Assembly (NCBI RefSeq): GCF_019279795.1
Contig: NC_056750.1
Span: forward strand, 700,435,721-700,499,720
Direction of reading: 5' to 3'
DNA length: 64,000 bases
Source: Protopterus annectens
Taxonomy: Eukaryota; Chordata; Ceratodontiformes; Protopteridae
Part shown: one piece after another, positions 43,850 to 53,374 of the stretch
Layout: each line of letters opens with the position of its first letter
Numbering within the stretch: position 1 is the first letter of the stretch
Notes under the pieces: model-generated
The model's input: the letters and a program-made list of their open reading frames with translations, nothing else
What the model was told of the DNA's origin: nothing
Database searches by the model: none
Program-made: the position numbers and the translations under genes

Positions 43850-46539
43850 TAACCGCTGCTGCTCTAGTGTGCAACGGTGGCAACTCCGTGTCAATTAGCT
43901 AAATCGCTAATGCGTTTAGCTGTTTTATACCAGGGGCTGGAAAAGCTAGAAACTGGCCCCAAATGACCAATAAACTACTAGTTACTGGCTGAAACCTCAC
44001 AAAACTGGACCAAAGGCAGCTCAATGCTTCCCTCTCACTGGTAAGCAAGGTAACTTCCTTTCCCCCAAATAAGGCAAGGAAACAGTACACAGGAACTACA
44101 AACAAAGCCCAGGAATCAGCAAACTCTGAAACTGGACTAATCTAACCCAGTAAAGCAGGAAAAACAAGAGATTTTTTTTTTTTTTTTTTTCTCAAAGAAT
44201 AGGCAGGTACAGCAAACACTTATAAATGCTATAAACCAGCTATTACAGCTAACACAGAAGAAATGCTACAATACAGTTAATAAGTAACAAACAGAGATTA
44301 TAAGTGCAAAATTAAGTTAAATGCAGAAAAACAGTTGCAATGTAACAGCAAGGCAGGCGAGATACAGTCGCTAGGTATTCAGATGATAAAAGCAACAAAA
44401 ATATACTTATTATCAAGAAAAGTCGCTTTTCAGCTCTCTGTAGCCTGGATAACTCTGCTGGCCCACGTGGAGTCTGTGCTGAGTAGGTACAAGCTGGAAA
44501 ACGCTTAGCGTGTTTTATACCAGGGGCTGGAAAAGCTAGAAACTGGCCCCAAATGACCAATAAACTACTAGTTACTGGCTGAAACCTCACAAAACTGGAC
44601 CAAAGGCAGCTCAATGCTTCCCCTCTCACTGGTAAGCAAGGTAACTTCCTTTCCCCAAATAAGGCAAGGAAACAGTACACAGGAACTACAAACAAAGCCC
44701 AGGAATCAGCAAACTCTGAAACTGGACTAATCTAACCCAGTAAAGCAGGAAAAACAAGAGATTTTTTTTTTTTTTTTTTTCTCAAAGAATAGGCAGGTAC
44801 AGCAAACACTTATAAATGCTATAAACCAGCTATTACAGCTAACACAGAAGAAATGCTACAATACAGTTAATAAGTAACAAACAGAGATTATAAGTGCAAA
44901 ATTAAGTTAAATGCAGCAACCAACAGTTGCAATGTAACAGCAAGGCAGGCGAGATACAGTCGCTAGGTATTCAGATGATAAAAGCAACAAAAATATACTT
45001 ATTATCAAGAAAAGTCGCTTTTTCAGCTCTCTGTAGCCTGGATAACTCTGCTGGCCCACGTGGAGTCTGTGCTGAGTAGGTACAAGCTGGAAAACGCGCG
45101 TTTAGCGTGTTTTATACCAGGGGGCTGGAACAGCTAGAAACTGGCGCCAAATGACCAATAAACTACTAGTTACTGGCTGAAACCTCACAAAACTGGACCA
45201 AAGGCAGCTCAATGCTTCCCTCTCACTGGTAAGCAAGGTAACTTCCTTTCCCCCAAATAAGGCAAGGAAACAGTACACAGGAACTACAAACAAAGCCCAG
45301 GAATCAGCAAACTCTGAAACTGGACTAATCTAACCCAGTAAAGCAGGAAAACAAGAGATTTTTTTTTTTTTTCCTCAAAGAATAGGCAGGTACAGCAAAC
45401 ACTTATAAATGCTATAAACCAGCTATTACAGCTAACACAGAAGAAATGCTACAATACAGTTAATAAGTAACAAACAGAGATTATAAGTGCAAAATTAAGT
45501 TAAATGCAGAAAAACAGTTGCAATGTAACAGCAAGGCAGGCGAGATACAGTCGCTAGGTATTCAGATGATAAAAGCAACAAAAATATACTTATTATCAAG
45601 AAAAGTCGCTGTACAGCTCTCTGTAGCCTGGATAACTCTGCTGGCCCACGTGGAGTCTGTGCTGAGTAGGTACAAGCTGGAAACGCTGCTTAGCGTGTTT
45701 TATACCTGGAGGCTGGAAAAAGCTAGAAACTGGCCCCAAATGACCAATAAACTACTAGTTACTGGCTGAAACCTCACAAAACTGGACCAAAAGGCAGCTC
45801 AATGCTTCCCCTCTCACTGGTAAGCAAGGTAACTTCCTTTCCCCCAAATAAGGCAAGGAAACAGTACACAGGAACTACAAACAAAGCCCAGGAATCAGCA
45901 AACTCTGAAACTGGACTAATCTAACCCAGTAAAGCAGGAAAACAAGAGATTTTTTTTTTTTTTTTTCTCAAAGAATAGGCAGGTACAGCAAACACTTATA
46001 AATGCTATAAACCAGCTATTACAGCTAACACAGAAGAAATGCTACAATACAGTTAATAAGTAACAAACAGAGATTATAAGTGCAAAATTAAGTTAAATGC
46101 AGAAAAACAGTTGCAATGTAACAGCAAGGCAGGCGAGATACAGTCGCTAGGTATTCAGATGATAAAAGCAACAAAATATACTTATTATCAAGAAAAGTCG
46201 CTTTTCAGCTCTCTGTAGCCTGGATAACTCTGCTGGCCCACGTGGAGTCTGTGCTGAGTAGGTACAAGCTGGAAACGCGTTTAGCGTGTTTTATACCAGG
46301 GGGCTGGAAAAAGCTAGAAACTGGCCCCAAATGACCAATAAACTACTAGTTACTGGCTGAAACCTCACAAAACTGGACCAAAAGGCAGCTCAATGCTTCC
46401 CCCTCTCACTGGTAAGCAAGGTAACTTCCTTTCCCCCAAATAAGGCAAGGAAACAGTACACAGGAACTACAAACAAAGCCCAGGAATCAGCAAACTCTGA
46501 AACTGGACTAATCTAACCCAGTAAAGCAGGAAAAACAAG

Positions 46540-46579
<40 letters not shown>

Positions 46580-46632
46580 CTCAAAGAACAGGCAGGTACA
46601 GCAAACACTTATAAATGCTATAAACCAGCTAT
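43850..46632 (-). repeat. Five tandem 5' units of CR1-5 (period 588-597 bp)
   Basis: The anchor TGTTTTATAC occurs at 43921, 44511, 45108, 45696 and 46287, giving periods of 590, 597, 588 and 591. The units are nearly identical and each has a T-run on the + strand (A-run on the element's sense strand) at 44172, 44762, 45359, 45950 and 46543. The last unit is cut at 46632. A minus-strand frame beginning MFVVPVYCFLALFG recurs in each unit but drifts in length and is probably chance. I read the array as promoter monomers. Confidence 0.9.
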
Positions 46633-47100
46633 ATATACCTCAAAATATACATACATTTCATTGCTCAACATATATCTTATCATATTTTTTCATACTTACA
46701 CATTCATATATTTTATTACATATATTTAGTTACATCTATACATGCATTACTACACAATCTTGCATATTTATTGTATATTAAATGCATTTTATACATACAT
46801 ACACATATACACATCAAAACATACATTTTGTTGTTCAATACATATTTCATCATATTCATAAATATATATTTTACCATATTCATACATACAATTTTTTATA
46901 TATATTCATTATATATACTTCTTATACACTTCATAAGTTTTCCTTATATAAGCATGTTAGAAGAAAAAATATATGCCTGTTTATTCTGTATTAGAATTGT
47001 TTTTAGATAGTGACATTTCCCTTTTAAATAAGTGATGAGACCAATTTTAATTGAATTACCAAGACTATAAAAATGGCTTTTTAAATTTATTTGTATGTAA
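46633..47100. other. AT-rich stretch of the Penelope-like carrier, no gene
   Basis: Repeated variants of CATATA and TTCATATT motifs; small open frames here are low-complexity. From about 46990 the sequence becomes less repetitive and leads to the hammerhead-like motif. Confidence 0.7.
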
Positions 47101-47101
47101 T

Positions 47102-47139
47102 AGACCTGATGAAGCTACTCTTAGCGAAAGCGCTTGTCT
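47102..47139 (+). ncRNA. Hammerhead-ribozyme-like motif
   Basis: The conserved core is present in order: CTGATGA (47106-47112), then a stem GCTA/TAGC (47114-47117 with 47122-47125) closed by a CTCT loop, then GAA (47126-47128). The next six bases AGCGCT are self-complementary, as expected for a dimeric type with a very short stem III. AGAC (47102-47105) pairs with GTCT (47136-47139) as stem I, leaving T 47135 at the cleavage position. One extra A (47113) is a bulge at the base of stem II. Activity is not shown. Confidence 0.55.
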
Positions 47140-47273
47140 GAATAAAATTTATACTTTATTTCGTTGAGCACTTCAAGTGATTTTGGAGATTTATTGGATT
47201 TTGGAAACCCTTATTACGATTGTACCTCTCTGCTTCACTCTCAGTCTTCCATAAGTTTATGGACTACCTTTCT

Positions 47274-47861
47274 CACTAGATTTAAAAGAAGCAAACCTGT
47301 ACATCCCAATCAAGGAATCTTGCAGAAGATACCTATGCTTCAAAGCAGGCTACACACACTATCAATTCTCTGCATTGCCCTTTGGCTTATCTACTGTGCC
47401 CAGGGTATTCACAAAGTGCCTAGCTCCAGTCATTGCATTTTGCAGGCAAAGAAATATTCAAATATACCCATACCTGGACGATTGTCTAATTCAGGCAGAA
47501 AGCCAGGACATACTTTTGAATCATCTGGCCTTTATAAAAAGGGTTCTAAGTTGTCTGGGGTACACCATAAATGAAAAGAAATCACAACTGGTACCCTGTC
47601 AACAAATTACATTCCTGGGAGCAAACTTGAATACAACTTCCTAGATGGCTTACCTCATGCCAGAAAAGCAAATTCATTTGACAACCTACTTCAAATAAGT
47701 GGCCACAAAAACCCTGCTATCTGCAAGACAAATAGTGCAAGCCTCTGGGTTCATGGCCTCCTGTATTCTTCTAATTCCATATGCAAGACTGCATTTGAGG
47801 AAACTACAGTGGTATCTAAAAAGCCTATGGAGTCAAGATTTTCACAGCCTAGAAACAATGA
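47274..47861 (+). pseudogene. RT central part of DIRS-C3
   Basis: Continues motif A (LDLKEANLYIPI) after the 11-bp duplication. Carries YQFSALPFGLSTVPRVFTKCL, YPYLDDCLIQAESQ (YLDD box, about 47464-47481), GYTINEKKSQLVPCQQ, FLGANLNTTS and a stop at 47641-47643, then the thumb GFMASCILLIPYARLHLRKLQWY. Only two or three point stops. It stops at 47861, where B1 is inserted, and resumes at 59463. Confidence 0.85.
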
Positions 47862-48010
47862 ATGTTATGTAGTCCTATCTCGCCTAAATTCTTACCCGTG
47901 GGTTTGGCTCTGACTCGGCCAAACTTTTCTAGCTCGAAGTCTTCTATTGGTTGGGCTAAGCAGGTATCCCATGGTGCACTGCTCCATATCCCCAGATCTC
48001 GTTTGCCGCT
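47862..48010 (+). repeat. Left ITR of DIRS-B1
   Basis: Pairs with 59273-59462 in inverse orientation; the best blocks are GACTCGGCCAAAC, GGGCTAAGCAGGTATCCCAT and GGTGCACTGCTCCATAT. There is no TATAAAA box like that of families A and C. The leader 48011-48397 that follows has no gene and contains a few GTTTNAGTTAGAGG-like repeats. Confidence 0.8.
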
Positions 48011-48189
48011 CATGTAGCTCAGACGTGGTCTCGCTCTTGGCTATGGCGAAGTACCTTTTGCTTGTCTTGAGAAAACATTTTGTTCATTAATAAAAAGCTA
48101 TTTTCATAGCTATTGTCTTTAGAGTTATTTAGGTTTTTAGTAGTGTGATTGTTTGTGGTATCCCACTAACTGTTCCCTTGGGCTAGAAC

Positions 48190-48310
48190 CGTTTCAGTTA
48201 GAGGATTTAGTCCTTTCGTCCTGTCTGTTTGTCAAACCGTTTAAGTTAGAGGTTTGGTTTCTGTTCCCTTACCTTGTGGTCATTAACCATTTTAGTTAGA
48301 GGTTTTTGAC
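48190..48310 (+). repeat. Short tandem motif in the B1 leader
   Basis: The motif CCGTTTCAGTTAGAGG or close variants (CCGTTTAAGTTAGAGG, CCATTTTAGTTAGAGG) recurs at about 48188, 48237 and 48288, spaced about 50 bp. DIRS leaders elsewhere in the window do not show it. Function unknown. Confidence 0.6.
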
Positions 48311-48397
48311 ATGGTTGGTCTCAGTGAGTGTGTCTAGTGTGTGTGTACTGTTTCAATTTATAACTGGTTCCCGCATTTTTTGTGGTGCTGAGCATCT

Positions 48398-50517
48398 GTG
48401 AGTTTCTTGTCAGACCTTCTCTTAGGTTACGTTGTTGGTGTTTGTTGTGTAAAAATATCCAAAGATTCCAAGGAGCACAAACCTTTGGGTTTCAAAAAGC
48501 GCTCTAAATGCGGGTACAAAATGTCCATCACTGATGGGCATTCTATTTGTGTCTGTTGCCTGGGAGCCATTCATCTGCAGGAGTCCTGCAGTTTTTGCCA
48601 TGCGTTCAGTCCCAGAGTGCCCCAAGAGAGAAAGAATAAGCTGATCTTAAAGGGACTCTTGAAACCCTATTTTGAAGAGGCTTTGGATTCTTCTCCTAGT
48701 GCTAAGTCTAAATCATCCAAGTCTAAAAAGAGATCTCCAGCTCCGTCAGCTTCATCGGAGCCTCCAGAGAAAGTCACAAAAATTGCATCAACCTCCTCAG
48801 CTCCACTGTCCTCGGGGCCGCAGGAGGTGTCTGTATTGATGGAACCGGCATCTGCTCCAATTAAATTGGAACCTCTTCGGAGCCTATCGCCTAGTCTCAG
48901 ACCAGTCTCTCCTGAGAGGAGATCTCGATCTCCCTCCCTGTCCTCCAAATCCTCCAGGACCCTCTCGGATGTGGATGTTGATAGGGTGGCCCAGAGGCTC
49001 CTCCAGTCACCGGTTTTGGCAAAATTGTTTTCGGCTTTGGCCCAGTTGGCTCCGGAGCCCGTCTCGACCCCTTCTTTGATCATTCCTCCTCCAAGCCCAT
49101 CTCTGTCTTTGGAGCCGGAGTGTTCCACGCCGTGTGATGTTCCTAGGCCGGTTCCAATGGCCCCTCTGGCACCATCGGTACTGACATCGGCTCTGACCCC
49201 GTCTGCTCCTTCCTTGGGGTTTGGGACTCTGGACTCTTCAGTCGGGCCCAAGGGGGACATCTCAGGACATATTTCGGTTCTGAGTCTCCCTCTCGGTGCC
49301 TCGGCTCGGGGAACTCCGACTCCCATCTTGATCTCGGAGGCTGGCCAGTCCTTAGACTCGGGGGGGGGGGGGGCAGCCTTCGAGGCCATGTGGACTGCGC
49401 TGGCCAGATTGTCAGCTACCTCAGGCGGCTCGGTCACTCTGTCCCCCACCACTCCGGTGAGAGCCTCTGATCACCTCCATGGACAGCAGAGCACCAAGGC
49501 CTAGGGATACCCCCACAAGTGGTCCCCAACTTTCTGAGGGCCCTCAGAGTTTGTGCCTGAGGAGCCCCCTAGAAAGAAAACGTGCAAGAGGAAGCACATA
49601 GACTCCCAGGATGAGTCCCACACCTCTGATACTGACCTCAAGGAATCGGAGGGGTCCCCCAAGTCATCCTCTGATGTTTCCTTCTCTGACATCCTGGAGA
49701 TACTGAAGCAAAGAGGTGATTGGCCATCCAAAGCCCCTTCCGAGGAGGAGTCAGTCTTCCTTAAGGCCTTTGGTGCTCAGCCCTCTGCCTCCTGGGTGTC
49801 CCCACTCTTCGAGCTCCTGGATTTGATCTGTCAAAGGGTGTGGGAAAACCCTGATTCTGTGGAGCCCATACCCAGGCGTCCCAACAAGTTTCTTTCTGCT
49901 CCCCAGGGTAAGGAGTTTTTGTCCAAAGGAGTCCCTGTAGATGCCATGGTGATGGCGGCGGCCACTCAGAAGGAAGTAGCAGAGACCTCTTCCTCTCTCC
50001 ATCCTCCTAGCAAGGAGTCTAGGACCATGGACCTGTACGGGAAGCGTACCCTCTCATCAGCAACCTTTACCTTACTGTCACTGAACTATGTCTCATTTCA
50101 GTCGGCTCCAGAGAGATCTCCTCAAGTAGTTAGGAGATACTCTTGCAGGTAATGTCCCTGAGGTGGTGGCCCAGATGGTTAACGCCCAGGTGTCTACCCT
50201 CAATTCCATTGTCAACTCCTCCATGCAGCTCATTTTGTATGCAGCCGAGGGAGCGAGTAGGGCCACAAGCTCAGGAGTTGCCCTTAGAAGTCAAGCCTGG
50301 CTGCCCCTGTGTCACTTCGCGGAGGCCTTCAAGTCTTCCTTCACTGATGCCCCCTTTGATGGTTCTTCTTTGTTCGGAACCAAAGTGAAAGACACCCTCA
50401 CCAGGTGCGAGCAAGAGGGAAAGACCCTGTCTGCCATAGGGGTCTGTTTTTCCCTTCCTTCTAGGCCTTACCCCAAGGCCCAGTGGAGTGGGAAGATGTA
50501 GTTCAAGAAATCAGAGG
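48398..50517 (+). pseudogene. Gag of DIRS-B1, lightly broken
   Basis: The 368-codon frame (48398-49504) has a zinc module SKCGYK...CVCCLGAIHLQESCSFCHAF, ERKNKLILKGLL, and a long Ser/Pro-rich region. A 14-G run at 49360-49373 may have shifted the frame; stops follow at 49502 and near 49535. The frame resumes (49553-50152) with a Lys/Arg stretch KKTCKRKH, an acidic Ser region and SFSDILEILKQRGDW, then shifts again to 50163-50501 (VALRSQAWLPLCH...DAPFDGSSLFG). The true start may lie downstream of 48398. A1 interrupts it at 50517. Confidence 0.8.
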
Positions 50518-50689
50518 ATGTTCTTCATCTCACATTGCTGCAGTCCTTACATATGGGTAGTCCGCTGTCCTCGGTCGGCCCGAATACCAAAGTATTAGGC
50601 TGACGTCGGTCATGGGCGCTCAGATCTGACATCAGAGCATCAGGGTATAAAAGCGCATGACCGACGTCATATCCTCAGTCTTTTTTGCC
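50518..50689 (+). repeat. Left ITR of DIRS-A1
   Basis: 50532-50689 is the near-perfect inverted partner of 55763-55925. It carries two ATF/CREB-like TGACGTC motifs and the TATA box. The first 43 bases are complemented in the ICR. Family A elements share this ITR (see A2). Confidence 0.88.
50601..50669 (+). promoter_or_regulatory. Palindromic promoter of DIRS-A1: TATA box between inverted TGACGTC arms
   Basis: TGACGTCGGTCATG (50601-50614) and CATGACCGACGTCA (50656-50669) are exact reverse complements. CGCT (50617-50620) and AGCG (50652-50655) extend the pairing past a two-base bulge. TATAAAA is at 50646-50652, partly in the 3' arm. The gag ATG is about 180 bp downstream. TGACGTC is the core of ATF/CREB sites; binding is inference. 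Confidence 0.65.
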
Positions 50690-50830
50690 GCATGGTCCGA
50701 TGCAGAAGCAGCGTTTGCAAGTGCCGTTCGGCATTCTGAAATTTTCGTATTCTGAGTTTCAGACCAAAACAAAGTTGGGCTAAGTACCCGTTGGGGAATA
50801 TTTTGTTTTTCTTGCCTCAGTTAATTCCGG

Positions 50831-53374
50831 ATGTCAGAAAAAGTGAATAATTGTATTTCTTGTGGGAAACAGATACCGCATAGGGATTACCACTCTCTTT
50901 GTATTCCTTGTTTGGGTCCTGAGCACGATGTAGTCGGGTGTCGCTTTTGTGCTAGGTTTAATAAGTGCACCATTAAACGTAGATTAGATTGCGCTAGGCT
51001 TGTCTTCGGTAAGCGGTGTAATTATAACATGCCGTCGGATCCTCCGACGCCCGCTACCGCGAAGAAGCGCAAAGACAAATCTTTAAAGTCCAGGCAGGAT
51101 GAGTCGTCCGTTCTGGATGCCGGTTCTTTAGAAACTACGGTGGAATCTGTGGATCCAGCCGAGGTTTCAGTTGAGTCTCAGGGGGAGGCTTTGATTTTAC
51201 AAGATGTGGCCTCTCAGGAGTCAGGTCAGGCTGAGGGGGCCTCTCAGGTTGCTGTTCTCCCTTCCTTGCCTAAGGTGGTTAGGCCTTATCCTTCTGTCTC
51301 TAAGGCTCCTTCCAAAGGCAGGCCTGGTTTGCCTTCCACGGGTGTCAGTCCTAGTTCTGCAGGTTCTGTGCCTAAAAAACACATGCTTAAAATGGCAGAA
51401 GATTTAATTTCTTTAATCAGAGGTTCTATGCCCCCTCCTGATAAGAGGCCTAGGGTGGAGCCAGAGGTGGAAAGTTTGGAGCAGGCTTCAGATTACTCAG
51501 AGTCTTCGGCTGAAGACATTCAGGATTTTCCTCCTTATTCTGATTCAGACGCAGAGGATTCCACTCCTGCTTCTCCTCCAGAGGATTTTTCTTTTTCAGA
51601 AACCCTGCATTCTATGAGGGAACATTTTAAATGGGAAGGTCAGGATTTCTCAGATTCACGAAAGAGGCTTAGGGAATTTTTGTTTTTACCACAACATAGG
51701 CCCTTGGCTATTCCTCCTGTTTTGGATGTTGTTCAAGATGTTTTCTCCGAGGCTTCCCTTAATCCAGACTCTCTGCCTCCTGCGCCAGTTAAGCCAGACA
51801 GGTATTATAGAGTGCCTGAGGCTCATAAATATCTGTATAAGAGTCCAAGGGCTGACCCAGAAACTATTAGCCAGGGACCTAAGGGTGTCAGGGCTTCTGT
51901 TATAAAGAATCCAGTTCCTATAGATAAAGATGCTAGAGCTTTGGATAGATGGGGTAAGAAAGTGTATACCTCTTCCACTTTAGCAATGAGGGCTTTGAAT
52001 TGCCAGTTCCATATGTTGAAGTATCAGAATTTTCTCCTTACTCAACTAAAATCTAAAGTGGACGCTTTGGCAGAGGGCATAGAGTGTAAAGAATTACAGG
52101 ATTTGGTACATGCCTCTGAACAGGTGGGTAAGCATTCTTTGCAGTGTGGTTTCGATGCTTTACAGGCTTCTTCCAGGGTGGCTGACACTGATTCTGTTAT
52201 TCGCAGGCATGCCTGGCTTAAGGATCAGAATTTGTCAGAGCATGTTAAAACTAGAATTTTGGATGCTCCTTTGCAGTCTGAAGTTTTGTTTGGTTCTCCT
52301 GTGGAGTCTGTCTTGAAGAAAATGGAAGACAAGGCTAAGTCTATGCAGACTGTTAAAGATTTTTTGCAGGTGCAGCCTCCTAAGTTTAGCAGGAATTGGC
52401 CTACTAAGGGATGGGCTTATCCTTCTGATTTACAGTCTAGGGGTAGATCTAGACGTGGTAGGGGCAGAGCTCAGAGTTCTTTCAGGCCTAGAACATGGAG
52501 TTCCCTGCACAATCTACAGGTGAGGGCAGGGGCCAGTCCTTTCGTAAACAGGCCCAATGACCTGCATCTTCAGCTGCCAGATTCTTCCTGTCTGGCAGCT
52601 CCTTTGGGAGGAAAGTTGGCACTCTTCAAGCAAAACTGGCTTTTAATCACCCAGGACAAATGGGTGTTGGACATTATAGACCGAGGCTACAAGTTTTATT
52701 TCCATACATTGCCTCCTTTCAAAGGCATGCCAGACGTTCCTCCTCAGCAAAGGGTAGAGGCTCACAAGCAGATTTCTTTACTTCTTCAAATGGGGGCTAT
52801 ACAGCAGGTCCCTCTGTCAGAAGTGGGCCTAGGATTTTATTCTTGCCTGTTTCTGGTAGCAAAGAAAGGAAACACTTGGAGGCCAATTTTGGATTTATCT
52901 ATCCTCAACACATACCTGGACATTCCAAAATTCAAAATGTTGACGTTGCAACAACTTCTACCTCTGTTGGGCAAAGATCACTGGATGGTAACTCTGGATC
53001 TCAAAGAGGCTTATCTTCATGTTCCTATCAGGCCCAGTTGCAGGAGATACCTGCGTTTTCGGGCTGGGACTTTACATTATCAGTTCTCTGCATTGCCCTT
53101 TGGCTTATCTACTGCGCCCAGGGTGTTAACAAAGGTTCTGGCTCCAGTGATAGCCTTCTTACGGTTAAGAGGAATACAAATTTATCCTTATTTGGACGAT
53201 TGCCTGATTCTTGCTCAAGACAAGTACGAACTTCTTCATCATCTACAGTATGTGATGGCAGTGTTAAGGTGCCTAGGGTATTCTGTGAACGAAACAAAGT
53301 CCAGTCTAGTACCCTCTCAGGAAATGTGCTTTCTGGGTGTGAGACTGAATACAGCTTCCCAGATGGCCTTTTGA
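50831..53374 (+). pseudogene. Gag fused in frame to RT in DIRS-A1 (847 codons)
   Basis: Start ATG at 50831. Residues 8-40: zinc module (C8, C11, H21, C24, C27, H32, C37, C40). Residues about 190-205: AEDLISLIRGS. Then the acidic region, SFSETLHSMREHFKWEGQDF, YYRVPEAHKYLYKSP, the RWGKKVYTSSTL block, KSMQTVKDFLQVQPPKF and an Arg/Gly-rich tail near 535-555. RT follows in the same frame because one base is missing near 52505 relative to A2; LDLKEAYLHVPI, YQFSALPFGL and YLDD (residues 787-790, nt 53189-53200). The frame ends early at 53374 from loss of one T in a T-run near 53367-53370. Confidence 0.88.

Larger units (their letters stand above)
39681..46632 (-). mobile_element. CR1-5, longest CR1-type LINE with five 5' units
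   Basis: Minus-strand element of 6952 bp. Its 3' end has three octamers (39681-39704) and the terminal hairpin; its 5' end carries five tandem units of about 590 bp (to 46632). ORF1 and ORF2 are recognisable end to end with small indels. Flanks on both sides are the AT-rich carrier. Together with CR1-3 it is the only copy that reaches the 5' units. Confidence 0.9.
39491..47273. mobile_element. AT-rich Penelope-like carrier, split by CR1-5
   Basis: An insertion into C3 flanked by an exact 11-bp direct duplication CACTAGATTTA (39480-39490 and 47274-47284). Its own sequence is 39491-39680 plus 46633-47273, about 830 bp, AT-rich, with no RT. A hammerhead-like motif sits 135-170 bp from its right end, a known trait of Penelope-like retroelements. 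CR1-5 fills the middle. I infer a non-autonomous or truncated Penelope-like element; another short AT-rich element type cannot be excluded. Confidence 0.55.

Noticed and set aside
43899..45293. Recurring minus-strand frame starting MFVVPVYCFLALFG in each CR1 5' unit
   Set aside because: It repeats only because the DNA repeats; its length changes with each indel (63 to 127 codons), which argues against coding.
43850..46632. CRISPR array or satellite
   Set aside because: Units are about 590 bp without unique spacers, and they sit directly upstream of CR1 ORF1 in two separate CR1 copies, which fits a LINE 5' end better.
46771..47010. Two overlapping open frames of 70-79 codons
   Set aside because: Low-complexity, made of Tyr/Ile/His from an AT-rich repeat; no known domain.
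48667..49452. Long open frame on the minus strand (261 codons)
   Set aside because: It is antisense to the Ser/Pro-rich B1 gag; high GC and biased codons keep the opposite strand open. No recognisable motif.
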